A DNA stretch of 64,000 nt, taken from contig NZ_CP087203.1 in assembly GCF_026016325.1 (NCBI RefSeq), positions 4,960,001 to 5,024,000 on the forward strand, written 5' to 3'. The first letter of the stretch is position 1, and each line of letters starts with the position of its first letter. The notes beneath the pieces are model-generated. The model had not been told where the DNA came from and ran no database searches. It worked only from the letters and a program-made list of their open reading frames with translations. The stretch comes from Pseudomonas sp. B21-056. Lineage in GTDB: Bacteria; Pseudomonadota; Gammaproteobacteria; Pseudomonadales; Pseudomonadaceae. Of the stretch, positions 19,815 to 28,792 are shown piece by piece. Position numbers and translations under genes: made by a program.

Positions 19815-19846
19815 CTGCCCTGGATCGGCTGACGGATTCAAACGAT

Positions 19847-21523
19847 ATGCAAACCAAAACCTCTCGGCGGACCTTCGTAAAGGGCCTGGCCGCCGGTGGC
19901 CTGCTGAGCAGCCTGGGACTCTGGCGTCCGCCCGTCTGGGCAGTCTCCAATCCGGGCCAACCCAGCGTCCTGGCGGGTAGCGAATTCGACCTGTTCATCG
20001 GTGAAAGCCCGGTCAACTTCACCGGCCACCCACGTACTGCCCAGACCATCAACGGTGGTATTCCCGGCCCCCTCCTGCGCTGGCGCGAAGGTGACACCGT
20101 GACCTTGCGGGTCCACAACCGGTTGCAGGAAACCACCTCCATTCACTGGCACGGTATTGTGTTGCCGGCCAACATGGATGGCGTGCCGGGGCTGAGCTTC
20201 AAGGGCATCGAGCCCGACGGCCTGTACGTCTACCAGTTCAAGGTCCGGCAGAACGGCACCTATTGGTATCACAGCCACTCCGGCTTCCAGGAGCAATCCG
20301 GGGTCTATGGTCCGTTGGTGATCGATGCCCGTGAACCCGAGCCCTTCGCCTACGAACGGGACTACGTGGTGATGCTCACCGACTGGACCGACGAAGACCC
20401 CGCCGACGTCATCCGCACACTCAAGAAACAGTCGGATTACTACAACTGCCACAAACGCACCGTCGGCGACTTCATCGACGATGTCGGCAAGAACGGCTGG
20501 GCCGCCACCGTGGCCGATCGCAGAATGTGGGCTGAAATGAAGATGAACCCCACTGACCTGGCGGACGTCAGTGGGGCTACCTACACCTATTTGATGAACG
20601 GCCAGGCACCGGATATGAACTGGACAGGCCTGTTCAAGCCGGGTGAGCGAATTCGCCTGCGCTTGATCAACGGCTCGTCCATGACCTATTTCGATGTACG
20701 CATTCCCGGCCTGAAAATGACCGTGGTGGCGTCCGATGGCCAGCATGTCGAGCCGGTGACGGTCGATGAGTTGCGAATCGCCGTGGCCGAAACCTACGAC
20801 GTCATCGTCGAGCCTACTGCTGAGGCCTACACCCTCTTCGCCCAATCCCTGGACCGCAGCGGATACGCCCGTGGCACGCTCGCGACCAAGGCCGGACATT
20901 CAGCACCGGTGCCACCGCTGGATCCGCGACCGCGGCTCACCATGGACGACATGGGCATGGGCGGGATGGACCACAGCGACATGCCAGGCATGGCCGGCAT
21001 GCAATCGCACCCCGCCACCGAGAACGACAATCCGCTGGTGGACATGCAGGCCATGAGCGTCACTGCCAGGCTCGACGACCCAGGGATCGGGCTGCGCCAT
21101 AACGACCGCAAGGTGCTGGCTTATGCCGATCTGCGCAGCACCTTCCCCGATCCCGACGGTCGCGAACCGGGCCGTACCCTCGAGTTGCACCTGACCGGCC
21201 ATATGGAGAAATTCGCCTGGTCATTCAATGGCGTGAAGTTCTCCGAGGCCGCGCCGCTGCTGCTCAAGTACGGCGAGCGCCTGCGCATCGTACTGGTCAA
21301 CGACACCATGATGACCCACCCGATTCACCTGCATGGCATGTGGAGCGACCTGGAGGACGAGAACGGCCGGTTCATGGTGCGCAAACACACCATCGATGTG
21401 CCGCCGGGTACCCGGCGCAGCTACCGGGTGACCGCCGATGCGCTCGGGCGCTGGGCTTACCACTGTCATCTGCTCTATCACATGGAGATGGGGATGTTCC
21501 GTGAAGTTCGGGTGCAGGAATGA
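19847..21523 (+). CDS. copA: Copper resistance multicopper oxidase CopA (Tat-exported)
   Basis: This 558-residue periplasmic multicopper oxidase has a twin-arginine signal ([13 protein letters not shown], about residues 5-18). The four copper-ligand segments are visible: SIHWHG, WYHSHSG, HPIHLHG and [13 protein letters not shown] methionine-rich stretch ([20 protein letters not shown]) around residues 365-385 should bind extra Cu(I). The ATG at 19847 starts the Tat peptide; an in-frame ATG 25 codons upstream would bury it. It is coupled to copB by a short gap. It probably oxidises and sequesters periplasmic copper. Confidence 0.92.
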   Translation: MQTKTSRRTFVKGLAAGGLLSSLGLWRPPVWAVSNPGQPSVLAGSEFDLFIGESPVNFTGHPRTAQTINGGIPGPLLRWREGDTVTLRVHNRLQETTSIHWHGIVLPANMDGVPGLSFKGIEPDGLYVYQFKVRQNGTYWYHSHSGFQEQSGVYGPLVIDAREPEPFAYERDYVVMLTDWTDEDPADVIRTLKKQSDYYNCHKRTVGDFIDDVGKNGWAATVADRRMWAEMKMNPTDLADVSGATYTYLMNGQAPDMNWTGLFKPGERIRLRLINGSSMTYFDVRIPGLKMTVVASDGQHVEPVTVDELRIAVAETYDVIVEPTAEAYTLFAQSLDRSGYARGTLATKAGHSAPVPPLDPRPRLTMDDMGMGGMDHSDMPGMAGMQSHPATENDNPLVDMQAMSVTARLDDPGIGLRHNDRKVLAYADLRSTFPDPDGREPGRTLELHLTGHMEKFAWSFNGVKFSEAAPLLLKYGERLRIVLVNDTMMTHPIHLHGMWSDLEDENGRFMVRKHTIDVPPGTRRSYRVTADALGRWAYHCHLLYHMEMGMFREVRVQE

Positions 21524-21533
21524 GGAGCCGACC

Positions 21534-22433
21534 ATGATCACCAGCGTCAAGTACCGCGCCTTGCCCAAGGCCATGCTTGCCTCCCTCAGCCTCGGTGCCG
21601 CCGCTTCGGCTTCGGCCTGGGCCGCGAGCGACGACATGCAAGGAATGGATCACAGGCGGATGCCGGGAATGCACCACAGCCAGATGCAAGGCATGGAACC
21701 CATGCAACCGGCCCTGACCACCCGCCGTACGCCCATCCCCGAGCTGACCGAGGCCGACCGCGCCGCCGTCTATGCAGACCACGGCGGCCACATGGTGCAC
21801 GACAGCGCCATCAACTCATTCCTGCTCATCGATCACCTGGAATGGCAGGACGCCAACCAAGGCAATGCCCTGAACTGGGACGCCTCCGGCTGGATCGGTG
21901 GCGACATCGACCGCTTGTGGCTGCGCACCGAAGGCGAGCGCACCCACGGCAAGACCGAAGAAGCCGAACTCCAGGCCTTGTGGGGCCACGCCATCAGCCC
22001 CTGGTGGGACGTGGTTGCGGGGCTGCGCCAGGACTTCCAGCCGGGCGCCCCACAAACCTGGGCCGCGCTCGGTGTGCAGGGCATGGCGCTGTACAACTTC
22101 GAAGCCCAGGCCACCGCGTTCATCGGCGAAGGCGGCCAAAGCGCAGCGCGGCTGAAAGCTGACTACGACATCCTGCTGACCAATCGCTTGATCCTTCAGC
22201 CCACCGCCGAAGCCAACTTCCATGGCCGCAACGATCCCGCCCGAGGTGTCGGCTCGGGACTCACGGACACTGAAGCAGGCCTGCGCCTGCGTTACGAAAT
22301 CCGCCGTGAAATCGCCCCCTACATCGGCCTCACCTGGCACCGCGTCTATGGCAACACGGTCGACTACGCCCGCGATGAAGATGAGGACCGCAGTGAAGCG
22401 CGCCTGGTGCTGGGCGTACGCATGTGGTTCTGA
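21534..22433 (+). CDS. copB: Copper resistance outer-membrane protein CopB
   Basis: This 299-residue protein has a signal peptide (cleavage near ASASAWA, residue 30) and a Met/His-rich segment ([20 protein letters not shown]). A beta-barrel domain follows, with strands such as [16 protein letters not shown] and [10 protein letters not shown]. It ends in WF as expected for an outer-membrane protein. The Met-rich segment is short for the family. GAGGAG precedes the ATG at 21534, ten bases after copA. No copC or copD follows, so this is the two-gene copAB form. Confidence 0.9.
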   Translation: MITSVKYRALPKAMLASLSLGAAASASAWAASDDMQGMDHRRMPGMHHSQMQGMEPMQPALTTRRTPIPELTEADRAAVYADHGGHMVHDSAINSFLLIDHLEWQDANQGNALNWDASGWIGGDIDRLWLRTEGERTHGKTEEAELQALWGHAISPWWDVVAGLRQDFQPGAPQTWAALGVQGMALYNFEAQATAFIGEGGQSAARLKADYDILLTNRLILQPTAEANFHGRNDPARGVGSGLTDTEAGLRLRYEIRREIAPYIGLTWHRVYGNTVDYARDEDEDRSEARLVLGVRMWF

Positions 22434-22454
22434 ACATGCAGCCGGAAAAGCCTG

Positions 22455-22539
22455 TGTGGGAGCGAGCCTGCTCGCGATGGCAGTCTGTCAGTCACTTCTG
22501 CATCGACTGATCTGTCGCCATCGCGAGCAGGCTCCCACA
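22455..22539. repeat. REP-type inverted pair, copy 5, with a shortened arm
   Basis: The left arm at 22455 is intact. The right arm reads GCGAGCAGGCTCCCACA, lacking four bases (CGCT or equivalent) compared with every other copy. It follows copB. Confidence 0.85.
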
Positions 22540-22642
22540 GGGTTCCAGGCATTTAATCTTTCAATATCCCTGCCCAGTTTTCAGTTTGCCCCTGCCCTCG
22601 CTTCCCGGCCTAAATGGCATTTTTATCAGCCAAGGCTTCGTT

Positions 22643-23830
22643 ATGGAAAATGTACGAACTTCAAGCATCCACGCCGTCTGGCTGATGGTCAGTGTGGTGT
22701 TGGTGGCGCTGAACCTGCGGCCTTCGATGGCGGCGGTCGGGCCGTTGTTGTCAGCGATTCGCGGCGAGGTGCCGTTGAGTTTCAGCACCGCTTCACTGCT
22801 GACCATGCTGCCGGTCATGGCGATGGGCCTGGCGATGTTCCTGGGCATGCGCATTGCGCTGCGCATCGGTGAACACCGCACCATCGTGCTCTCGCTGTTG
22901 ATCATCGGCATCGCCACGGCGTCGCGCCTGTACCTGGACAGCGCCGCCGAGCTGATTATCAGCGCCGTGGTGGCCGGGGTCGGAATCGCGCTGATTCAGG
23001 CGGTGATGCCGGCCTTGATCAAATCGCGATTCAGCGACAACGTCTCGCTGTTCATGGGGCTGTATGTCACCTCGATCATGGGTGGGGCAGCATTGGCGGC
23101 GTCGTTCTCACCCTTCGTCCTGACCCAGACGGGCAGCTGGCGTATCGGCCTGGCGATCTGGGCCGTGCTGGCGCTGGTCGCCCTGGGTTGCTGGTATGCC
23201 CAGCGCTCGGCCGTCACGCCGCTGCCCGACGCCCCGAGCCGCAACAAGGAGTCGTTCTTCGCCAATGGCCGGGCCTGGCTGCTGGCGATTTTCTTCGGCC
23301 TGGGCACTGCGTCCTACACCTGCGTGCTGGCCTGGCTGGCGCCGTACTACGTGGAAAGAGGCTGGAGTGAGCAGCACGCAGGCCTGTTGCTCGGTTTCCT
23401 GACGGCAATGGAAGTGTTGTCCGGCCTCGTCACCCCGGCCATTGCCAACCGCAGCCAGGACAAACGCCTGGTGCTGGCCGTGCTGCTGGCACTGATCATC
23501 GGCGGTTTCTGCGGCCTGATCCTCAGCCCGGAACGCTTCACCCTGTTGTGGCCTTGCCTGCTTGGGCTGGGCATCGGTGGGCTGTTCCCGATGAGCCTGA
23601 TCGTGTCCCTCGACCACCTGGACAACCCACGCCGGGCGGGTGGCCTGACGGCATTCGTGCAAGGCATCGGCTACCTGATCGCCGGGCTGTCGCCGTTGAT
23701 TGCCGGGATGATCCGAGACCAGTTGGGCAGCTTCGAATGGGCCTGGTGGTCGCTCACCGCGGTCATGGCGCTGATGATCCTGATGGTGTTGCGCTTCAAT
23801 CCCAAGCAGTACGCACGACACATCAGCTAA
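22643..23830 (+). CDS. Major facilitator superfamily transporter, CynX/NimT type
   Basis: This 395-residue protein has 12 predicted transmembrane helices. The N-terminus has the family pattern VALNLRPSMAAVGPLL, shared by CynX (cyanate) and NimT (2-nitroimidazole) transporters. The start at 22643 has AAGG upstream and gives the usual family length; an earlier in-frame ATG at 22586 adds an unlikely tail. Substrate unknown. It stands alone between two repeats. Confidence 0.83.
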   Translation: MENVRTSSIHAVWLMVSVVLVALNLRPSMAAVGPLLSAIRGEVPLSFSTASLLTMLPVMAMGLAMFLGMRIALRIGEHRTIVLSLLIIGIATASRLYLDSAAELIISAVVAGVGIALIQAVMPALIKSRFSDNVSLFMGLYVTSIMGGAALAASFSPFVLTQTGSWRIGLAIWAVLALVALGCWYAQRSAVTPLPDAPSRNKESFFANGRAWLLAIFFGLGTASYTCVLAWLAPYYVERGWSEQHAGLLLGFLTAMEVLSGLVTPAIANRSQDKRLVLAVLLALIIGGFCGLILSPERFTLLWPCLLGLGIGGLFPMSLIVSLDHLDNPRRAGGLTAFVQGIGYLIAGLSPLIAGMIRDQLGSFEWAWWSLTAVMALMILMVLRFNPKQYARHIS

Positions 23831-23845
23831 TGGATTAGCACCGCT

Positions 23846-23947
23846 GTAGGAGCTGTCGAGCGAAGCGAGGCTGCGATCTTTACGCCAACAGTTGAATCTC
23901 AAGCGAAAGATCAAGATCAAGAGATCGCAGCCTTCGGCAGCTCCTAC
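23846..23947. repeat. GTAGGAGCTG-type inverted repeat, copy 3
   Basis: GTAGGAGCTGTCGAGCGAAG starts at 23846. The right arm (GATCGCAGCCTTCGGCAGCT) ends at 23947. The spacer has GATC-rich sequence as in the other copies. Confidence 0.8.
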
Positions 23948-24001
23948 AGGCTCTGCACACCCAAGCTCCCTCGCCACCACTCAAAACGCAGGAATCACCC
24001 C

Positions 24002-24916
24002 TTGAGCAAACAAGTCGGTTTTGCCGCGGCCCATTGGGGCATGCTGATCTGGGCGATGCTGATCGCCTCTTCGTTTTTTGCCGCGGCACAGGTCAGCCAC
24101 TCGATCGATCCGATCCTGCTCACCGGTCTGCGGCTGCTGTTTTCGGCACTGATGTTCCTGCCGCTACTGCTGCTGAACAACACCTCGCCGGTTTCAACCA
24201 AAGGCCTGCTGGCCCACGCCGTGCTCGGCCTGTTGCTGGCAACCTACTTCGGCTCGTTGTTCGAGGCGTTGCGCTACACCTCGGCGGTCAACACCGCGAC
24301 GCTGTATACGCTGGTGCCGCTGATGACGTTGTTTTTCGAGGTGTTCCTGCTGCCCAGTCCGAGCCTCAAGGCCCGCCTGCTGCCCATGCTGGTGGCGGCG
24401 GTCGGTGCCGTGCTGCTGACACTCAAGGGATCGACGCCCGGACAGGTGCCAGGGCTCTATCCGGTACTGGTCTTCGGTGCCGGCTGCCTGGCGATGGCCT
24501 TGTATTCGCCCCTCAGTCAACGCTTCAAAGCCGGGGTGCTGAAAGGCCGTGATCCAGTGGCGATGACGTTCTGGAACATGCTGTTCGGCTCGCTGTTTCT
24601 CTTGCTGTTCTGCCTGTTCAGCGGCGGCTGGCGCAGCGGCCTGCACCTGTCGGCGCCGGATATCGGCTGGCTGGTGTACCTGGCCTTGTTCGGCACCCTC
24701 GCCACGTTCTGGCTGTTGCACCGGGCAATCGGGGTGATCGCACCGTCCACAGTGATTTCCTACGTGTACCTCAACACGCTGTTCGTGACGCTGCTTCATT
24801 GGTTCTGGCTCAGGCAGCAACCGATGATGGTCGAGATCATCGGCGCTGCGCTGGTGGGTGTCGGCATGCTGGCCCTGGTGATCAGCAGCCGTAACGCCAG
24901 AACCGTTACGGCTTGA
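24002..24916 (+). CDS. EamA/DMT family transporter
   Basis: This 304-residue protein has ten predicted transmembrane helices in two EamA repeats, the fold of metabolite exporters such as RhaT/YdcZ relatives. The start codon is TTG at 24002, with AGGA about nine bases upstream; no ATG gives a full first helix. It is convergent with the amidase gene, only six bases apart. It may export the product of the adjacent biosynthetic operon, but that is inference from position only. Confidence 0.78.
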   Translation: MSKQVGFAAAHWGMLIWAMLIASSFFAAAQVSHSIDPILLTGLRLLFSALMFLPLLLLNNTSPVSTKGLLAHAVLGLLLATYFGSLFEALRYTSAVNTATLYTLVPLMTLFFEVFLLPSPSLKARLLPMLVAAVGAVLLTLKGSTPGQVPGLYPVLVFGAGCLAMALYSPLSQRFKAGVLKGRDPVAMTFWNMLFGSLFLLLFCLFSGGWRSGLHLSAPDIGWLVYLALFGTLATFWLLHRAIGVIAPSTVISYVYLNTLFVTLLHWFWLRQQPMMVEIIGAALVGVGMLALVISSRNARTVTA

Positions 24917-24922
24917 AACCGA

Positions 24923-26344
24923 TCAGTAGCTCGATGCCGGGCGAGGTGTAACCGGGCTCCAGCGCTCCAGCTCCCGTTCAAGAAAAGCCGCGACTGCCAG
25001 CAACCGTTCTTCCTGCCAGTGAGGCCCGACGATCTGGATGCCGATGGGCATCCCGGTGGCCGGGTCGGTGCCAGCGCGGATCACCACTGCCGGTGAGCCG
25101 CTGAGACTGAACGGGAACACAAAGGCATAACGGTTGCGGTCCTCCAGGGACTCGCCATGACGAAACGCGACGTCTGGGAACACCGGGCAGATGAACAGGT
25201 CGTGTTGCTTGAAGAACTTCGCCAACTGATAGCGGAATGTGTCGATGGCGATCCAGTCGCGCTTGACCTCGTCCACGGTCAATTCCACGGCTTCGCTCAT
25301 ATCCAGCAACTGGGCGATGGCCGGGGTGAAGCGGCGCTTGTTCATCGACTCGAACAGCTTTCGCCAGCCGCGCCCGGCGTCGGCACCGGTGATGAACACC
25401 CGCCACAGCACATCGCAGGCCTCCTCGAGCATCGGCGGCGCCACCGGACTCACCTGCGCCACCACCGAACCCAGGCACTGTTCGACCTGCTGCAACACCT
25501 GGCTCACCGCCGCGCTGACAGGCGTGCGGTCCGACGCCGAAAACAGTGCGACCCGCAGGCTGGCCAACGGCTCGCTTTCGACAAACGGCACATCGACGGT
25601 GTCCGGATCCTGTCCGTCGGCACCGCTGATCAACGGCCCCAGCAGCGCCAGGTCATCGACATAGCGCCCCATCACGCCAAAAGCCGAGGTCATGTGGAAC
25701 AACCCGGAGCGGTCGTTGGGAAACTGACCGGTCAACGGCACCCGGCCCTGGGTCAGTTTCAAGCCGCAGATGCCGTTGAAATGCGCCGGTATCCGCACAC
25801 TGCCACAGGCGTCGGAGGCCAGCCCGGCGGGCGAGCATCCGGCGGCAATCGCAGCCGCTTCACCCCCACTGCTGCCGCCGGCGGAACGTTGCAGGTCATG
25901 GGGATTGAGGGTGCGGCCATAGATCAGGTTCTCGGTCTCGAAGGCCATGCACAACTCGGGCACATTGCTGATGCCCAGGATAATCGCACCGGCCTGCCGA
26001 AGCCGGGCGACGGCCGTCGCGTCGTGCTGGCTGACGTCGCCCAGCAACTCCTCCAGCCCCCGGGACATCCTGAATCCCTGCACGTGGAGGACGTCCTTGA
26101 TAGTGATGGGAATACCGTGCAGCGGGCCACTGATCTGGCCGATGCGCGCCATCTCGTCAGCTTCGCGGGCCTGGCGTCGCAGGTCTTCCACGGGCGCCAG
26201 TTGGATCAGTGCGTTGATCTGCCGGTTACGCTCGGCGATGCGCTGCAGGTAGAACTCCAGCAACGTGACGCTGGTCAGCACGCCACGTCGCAACAGACCG
26301 GCCATTTCCCGCAGGGTCAGGGTATCGGGGTTGAACAGGCTCAC
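24923..26344 (-). CDS. Amidase-signature family hydrolase, last gene of an uncharacterised operon
   Basis: This 473-residue amidase has the Ser-Ser-Lys catalytic set: Lys in PITIKDVLH, Ser in AGGSSGGEAAA and the nucleophile Ser in SDACGSVRIPA. The last motif usually reads DxGGS; here Gly is Cys. The GTG at 26344 overlaps the TGA of the upstream aminotransferase (GTGA) and has AAGGAGG in front, so it was preferred to the ATG at 26368, which lies inside the upstream gene. It could hydrolyse an amide intermediate or detoxify the pathway product. Substrate unknown. Confidence 0.82.
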   Translation of the reverse strand: MSLFNPDTLTLREMAGLLRRGVLTSVTLLEFYLQRIAERNRQINALIQLAPVEDLRRQAREADEMARIGQISGPLHGIPITIKDVLHVQGFRMSRGLEELLGDVSQHDATAVARLRQAGAIILGISNVPELCMAFETENLIYGRTLNPHDLQRSAGGSSGGEAAAIAAGCSPAGLASDACGSVRIPAHFNGICGLKLTQGRVPLTGQFPNDRSGLFHMTSAFGVMGRYVDDLALLGPLISGADGQDPDTVDVPFVESEPLASLRVALFSASDRTPVSAAVSQVLQQVEQCLGSVVAQVSPVAPPMLEEACDVLWRVFITGADAGRGWRKLFESMNKRRFTPAIAQLLDMSEAVELTVDEVKRDWIAIDTFRYQLAKFFKQHDLFICPVFPDVAFRHGESLEDRNRYAFVFPFSLSGSPAVVIRAGTDPATGMPIGIQIVGPHWQEERLLAVAAFLERELERWSPVTPRPASSY

Positions 26345-27681
26345 GAGGCCTCCTTGGCGCGCAACCACTTGTTGGGCAACTGGTACATGTTGCGCACCAC
26401 CAGGGAGAACGCCTTGACCGCCAGGGCCGGACGCCGGTTGATGGCTTCGAGGGCCTCTTCGATCATTGTCAGGACATGGCGCAACGCATCGGACGAGATG
26501 TTCAGCGGCGGATAGAAACGCAGCACCGGGCGCTCGGCCTTTTCATTCATCGAATGCCCGGCATGAATGCCGCGCTTGCTCAGTTCCATGCTCATCAGGG
26601 CTTCATAAACCGAACCGCGCAAGCGCAACCCCGTCATCAGGCCCACCCCCGGCACGTCCTCGACGATGTGCGGATAGCGCAGCGCCAAGCGTTGCAGGCC
26701 ATGGCGCAGCAAGCCACCGTTGATCCGCGACTGCTCCACCAGGTTGTTCTGCTCGATGTAATCGATGGCCGCGAGCGCCGAGGCACACGCCACCGGGTGC
26801 CCGCCATTGGTGCGCGTGTCCGGCTCGATTTCACTGAGCGGGTACTGGGTCGCCAGGCGCTGGCTGTACATGGCGCAGGCGAACGAGGTGTAACCGCCGG
26901 TCAGGCCCTTGGAGAGGATCATGATGTCGGGCACCACGTCGTCATATTGCACCGCGAACCATTTGCCGCAGCGACCGAAACCGGTCTGGATTTCATCCGC
27001 CACCAACAGGGTGCCGGTGGCGTCGCACAAGGCCCGCAGGTTGGCCATGTAACCCACCGGCGGCACTTGCAGATGCGCGCCGCCCAGGATCGGTTCGACA
27101 TACACCGCGCATACGCCTTCACCCACGGCCTGTTGCAGGGCGGCGAAATCGCCGTAGGGCACATGGGTCACGTCGGGCGCGGCGATGCCATAGCTGCTGT
27201 GGTTCTGTTGCTGGCCCAGGATGCTCATCGCCGCCAGGGTCTTGCCGTGGTAGGAGCCGCTCATCACCACGATCCCGCGACGGTGCGGCTGGATGCGCAA
27301 TGCATAGCGCAGGCTCTGCTCGACGGCCTCGGCCCCCGAGACCATGTACTGCACGTCGCCCCACTCCCCCGGCACCAGCTGGCACAGGCGCTCGGTCAAC
27401 TTGTCCTGGAGCGGATGCCGCCGGCCTTCCGGCACCCAGGCCATCTGGTTCAACTGTGCCTGCACCTGCTCGCGGACCATCGGGTTGCGATGGCCGACGA
27501 TGAACACGCCGTAGCTGCACGCGCAGTCGATGAAGCGCTTGCCGGTGTGGTCGGTGACGTGGATGCCATCGGTCTGTTGCTCGACGCTGGTCTTGCCCAG
27601 GCGATAAAGCTTGGCCGCCGATGCGCTCCAGTGCCGCTGGCAATCATCCAGCAGTTGTTCATGCGGCCTGAGTAAGGACAT
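26341..27681 (-). CDS. Class III PLP-dependent aminotransferase
   Basis: This 446-residue enzyme has all class III motifs: SGAEAVEQSLR, the PLP-stacking SYHGKTLAA, the cofactor aspartate in VADEIQTGFGRCG, and the Schiff-base lysine in PDIMILSKGLTGG. It resembles omega-aminotransferases such as those acting on ornithine, GABA or beta-amino acids; the substrate cannot be read from sequence. Its first 23 bases overlap the end of the preceding degenerate aminotransferase gene, and AAGGAG lies ten bases before the ATG. The C-terminal ~25 residues (after EEALEAINRRPA) extend beyond the usual end. Confidence 0.88.
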   Translation of the reverse strand: MSLLRPHEQLLDDCQRHWSASAAKLYRLGKTSVEQQTDGIHVTDHTGKRFIDCACSYGVFIVGHRNPMVREQVQAQLNQMAWVPEGRRHPLQDKLTERLCQLVPGEWGDVQYMVSGAEAVEQSLRYALRIQPHRRGIVVMSGSYHGKTLAAMSILGQQQNHSSYGIAAPDVTHVPYGDFAALQQAVGEGVCAVYVEPILGGAHLQVPPVGYMANLRALCDATGTLLVADEIQTGFGRCGKWFAVQYDDVVPDIMILSKGLTGGYTSFACAMYSQRLATQYPLSEIEPDTRTNGGHPVACASALAAIDYIEQNNLVEQSRINGGLLRHGLQRLALRYPHIVEDVPGVGLMTGLRLRGSVYEALMSMELSKRGIHAGHSMNEKAERPVLRFYPPLNISSDALRHVLTMIEEALEAINRRPALAVKAFSLVVRNMYQLPNKWLRAKEAS

Positions 27682-28783
27682 GGCTTAAGGTCTCCTTGAT
27701 GATGTTTGCGGCACGTTGAATGTGTTCCGGGCGTGCGGTGATCGGGCAGCGCAGGATCAACTCGCGGCCACGGGGCGCACTGACATAGACGCCTTGCTGG
27801 TAAAGCGCCTCGCACAACACGCTCGGCTGCAGGTCATCGGCCAGTGGCAGGCTGACCCAGCCGCCCTCGGCCACGGCGCCGAACGAGGCCAGGGTTTGTG
27901 CCAGGCGCTGACCGTTTTCCAGGCATTGCCGGGGTGCATCATGGGCCTGCACATAATCCAGCGCGGCCAGGGCCGCCACGCAGGCCATCGGATTGCCGGC
28001 GGTGGTGCTGCCATGCTTGGCCGGACTGCTGCGACCATAAACCTGCCAGGCCATGCGCTCGCTGCAGGTATAAGTGCCGATGGGAATCGCACTGCCCCCC
28101 AGCGCCCCGCCGAGCACGACAATGTCCGGGACACTGCGATAACGCTGGAAACCGAACAGCGAGCCCAGGCTGCCGAGACAGGTCTGGGTATCCACCGCGA
28201 TCACCGGCGCCGCGGCCTGCGTCGCACGGGCGTGCAAGCGCTCGACCAGAGCCGGTTCGAGCAATTGCAGCCGACCATTGGCATCAACGCGGGTGCTGCT
28301 GTGGCAGACCGCAAAGCAGTCGTTCCAGTCCACCGTATCCAGGTCCGCGAGCTGACGAATCGCCACGCGCTTGAAGCCCAGGAAATGTTGCACGCCCAGG
28401 TCGCCTTGCGCGGCGTTGAGGCAACGTCCATAGGTCAGCGAGCCGTAATCACCGCCCTGGATAAACACGATGGTGTTGCCCTTTGGCTTGAGCCCCTTGC
28501 ACAACTTCAAGGCGCCCTCGAACGCTTCGTCGCCGGAGCTGCACACATAGGAGCTGACCAGCGGCTCAGGCAGCAGCTCGGCCAGGCGGCGGCACAAGGC
28601 AATCAGCGGTTCAGACATCAGCACCCGGTTGGACAGGCCCATGATCTGCGCCTGCCGGGTGACCGCCTCGATCACCTCCGGCACCTGGAAGCCGAACCCG
28701 CCGGTCAGGTCAATGATCTGCCGACCATCGCCGTCGAGGTACGTCTCGTACTGCCCGCCAATAATGTAGTTATCGTTCTTCAT
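27659..28783 (-). CDS. Class III aminotransferase homologue lacking the PLP lysine
   Basis: This 374-residue protein keeps the class III fold pattern (CSSGDEAFEGALKL; AGNPMACVAALAALDYV; REL...LRCP). Key residues are altered. The Schiff-base lysine position reads PDIVVLGGALGG, with Gly (codon GGG, 28106-28108) in place of Lys. The stacking YHG is DYG, and VDExQTGxGR is VDTQTCLGS. It is about 50-70 residues shorter than active relatives. The frame is intact with normal codon use, so it is not a decaying gene. It overlaps the intact aminotransferase gene and may be its structural or regulatory partner. Confidence 0.85.
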   Translation of the reverse strand: MKNDNYIIGGQYETYLDGDGRQIIDLTGGFGFQVPEVIEAVTRQAQIMGLSNRVLMSEPLIALCRRLAELLPEPLVSSYVCSSGDEAFEGALKLCKGLKPKGNTIVFIQGGDYGSLTYGRCLNAAQGDLGVQHFLGFKRVAIRQLADLDTVDWNDCFAVCHSSTRVDANGRLQLLEPALVERLHARATQAAAPVIAVDTQTCLGSLGSLFGFQRYRSVPDIVVLGGALGGSAIPIGTYTCSERMAWQVYGRSSPAKHGSTTAGNPMACVAALAALDYVQAHDAPRQCLENGQRLAQTLASFGAVAEGGWVSLPLADDLQPSVLCEALYQQGVYVSAPRGRELILRCPITARPEHIQRAANIIKETLSHVLTQAA

Positions 28784-28792
28784 GGGATTCTC

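Larger units (their letters stand above)
19532..19846. other. nadA-copA intergenic region
   Basis: This 315-base gap holds the nadA promoter side and the copA promoter region. Besides the CopR-like box, -10 element and leader hairpin listed separately I see no gene. A 26-codon open frame from 19675 has no ribosome site or recognisable similarity. Confidence 0.6.

Noticed and set aside
26345..26368. ATG start for the amidase at 26368
   Set aside because: The GTG at 26344 overlaps the upstream stop and has a perfect AAGGAGG site; the ATG lies deep in the upstream gene without a site.
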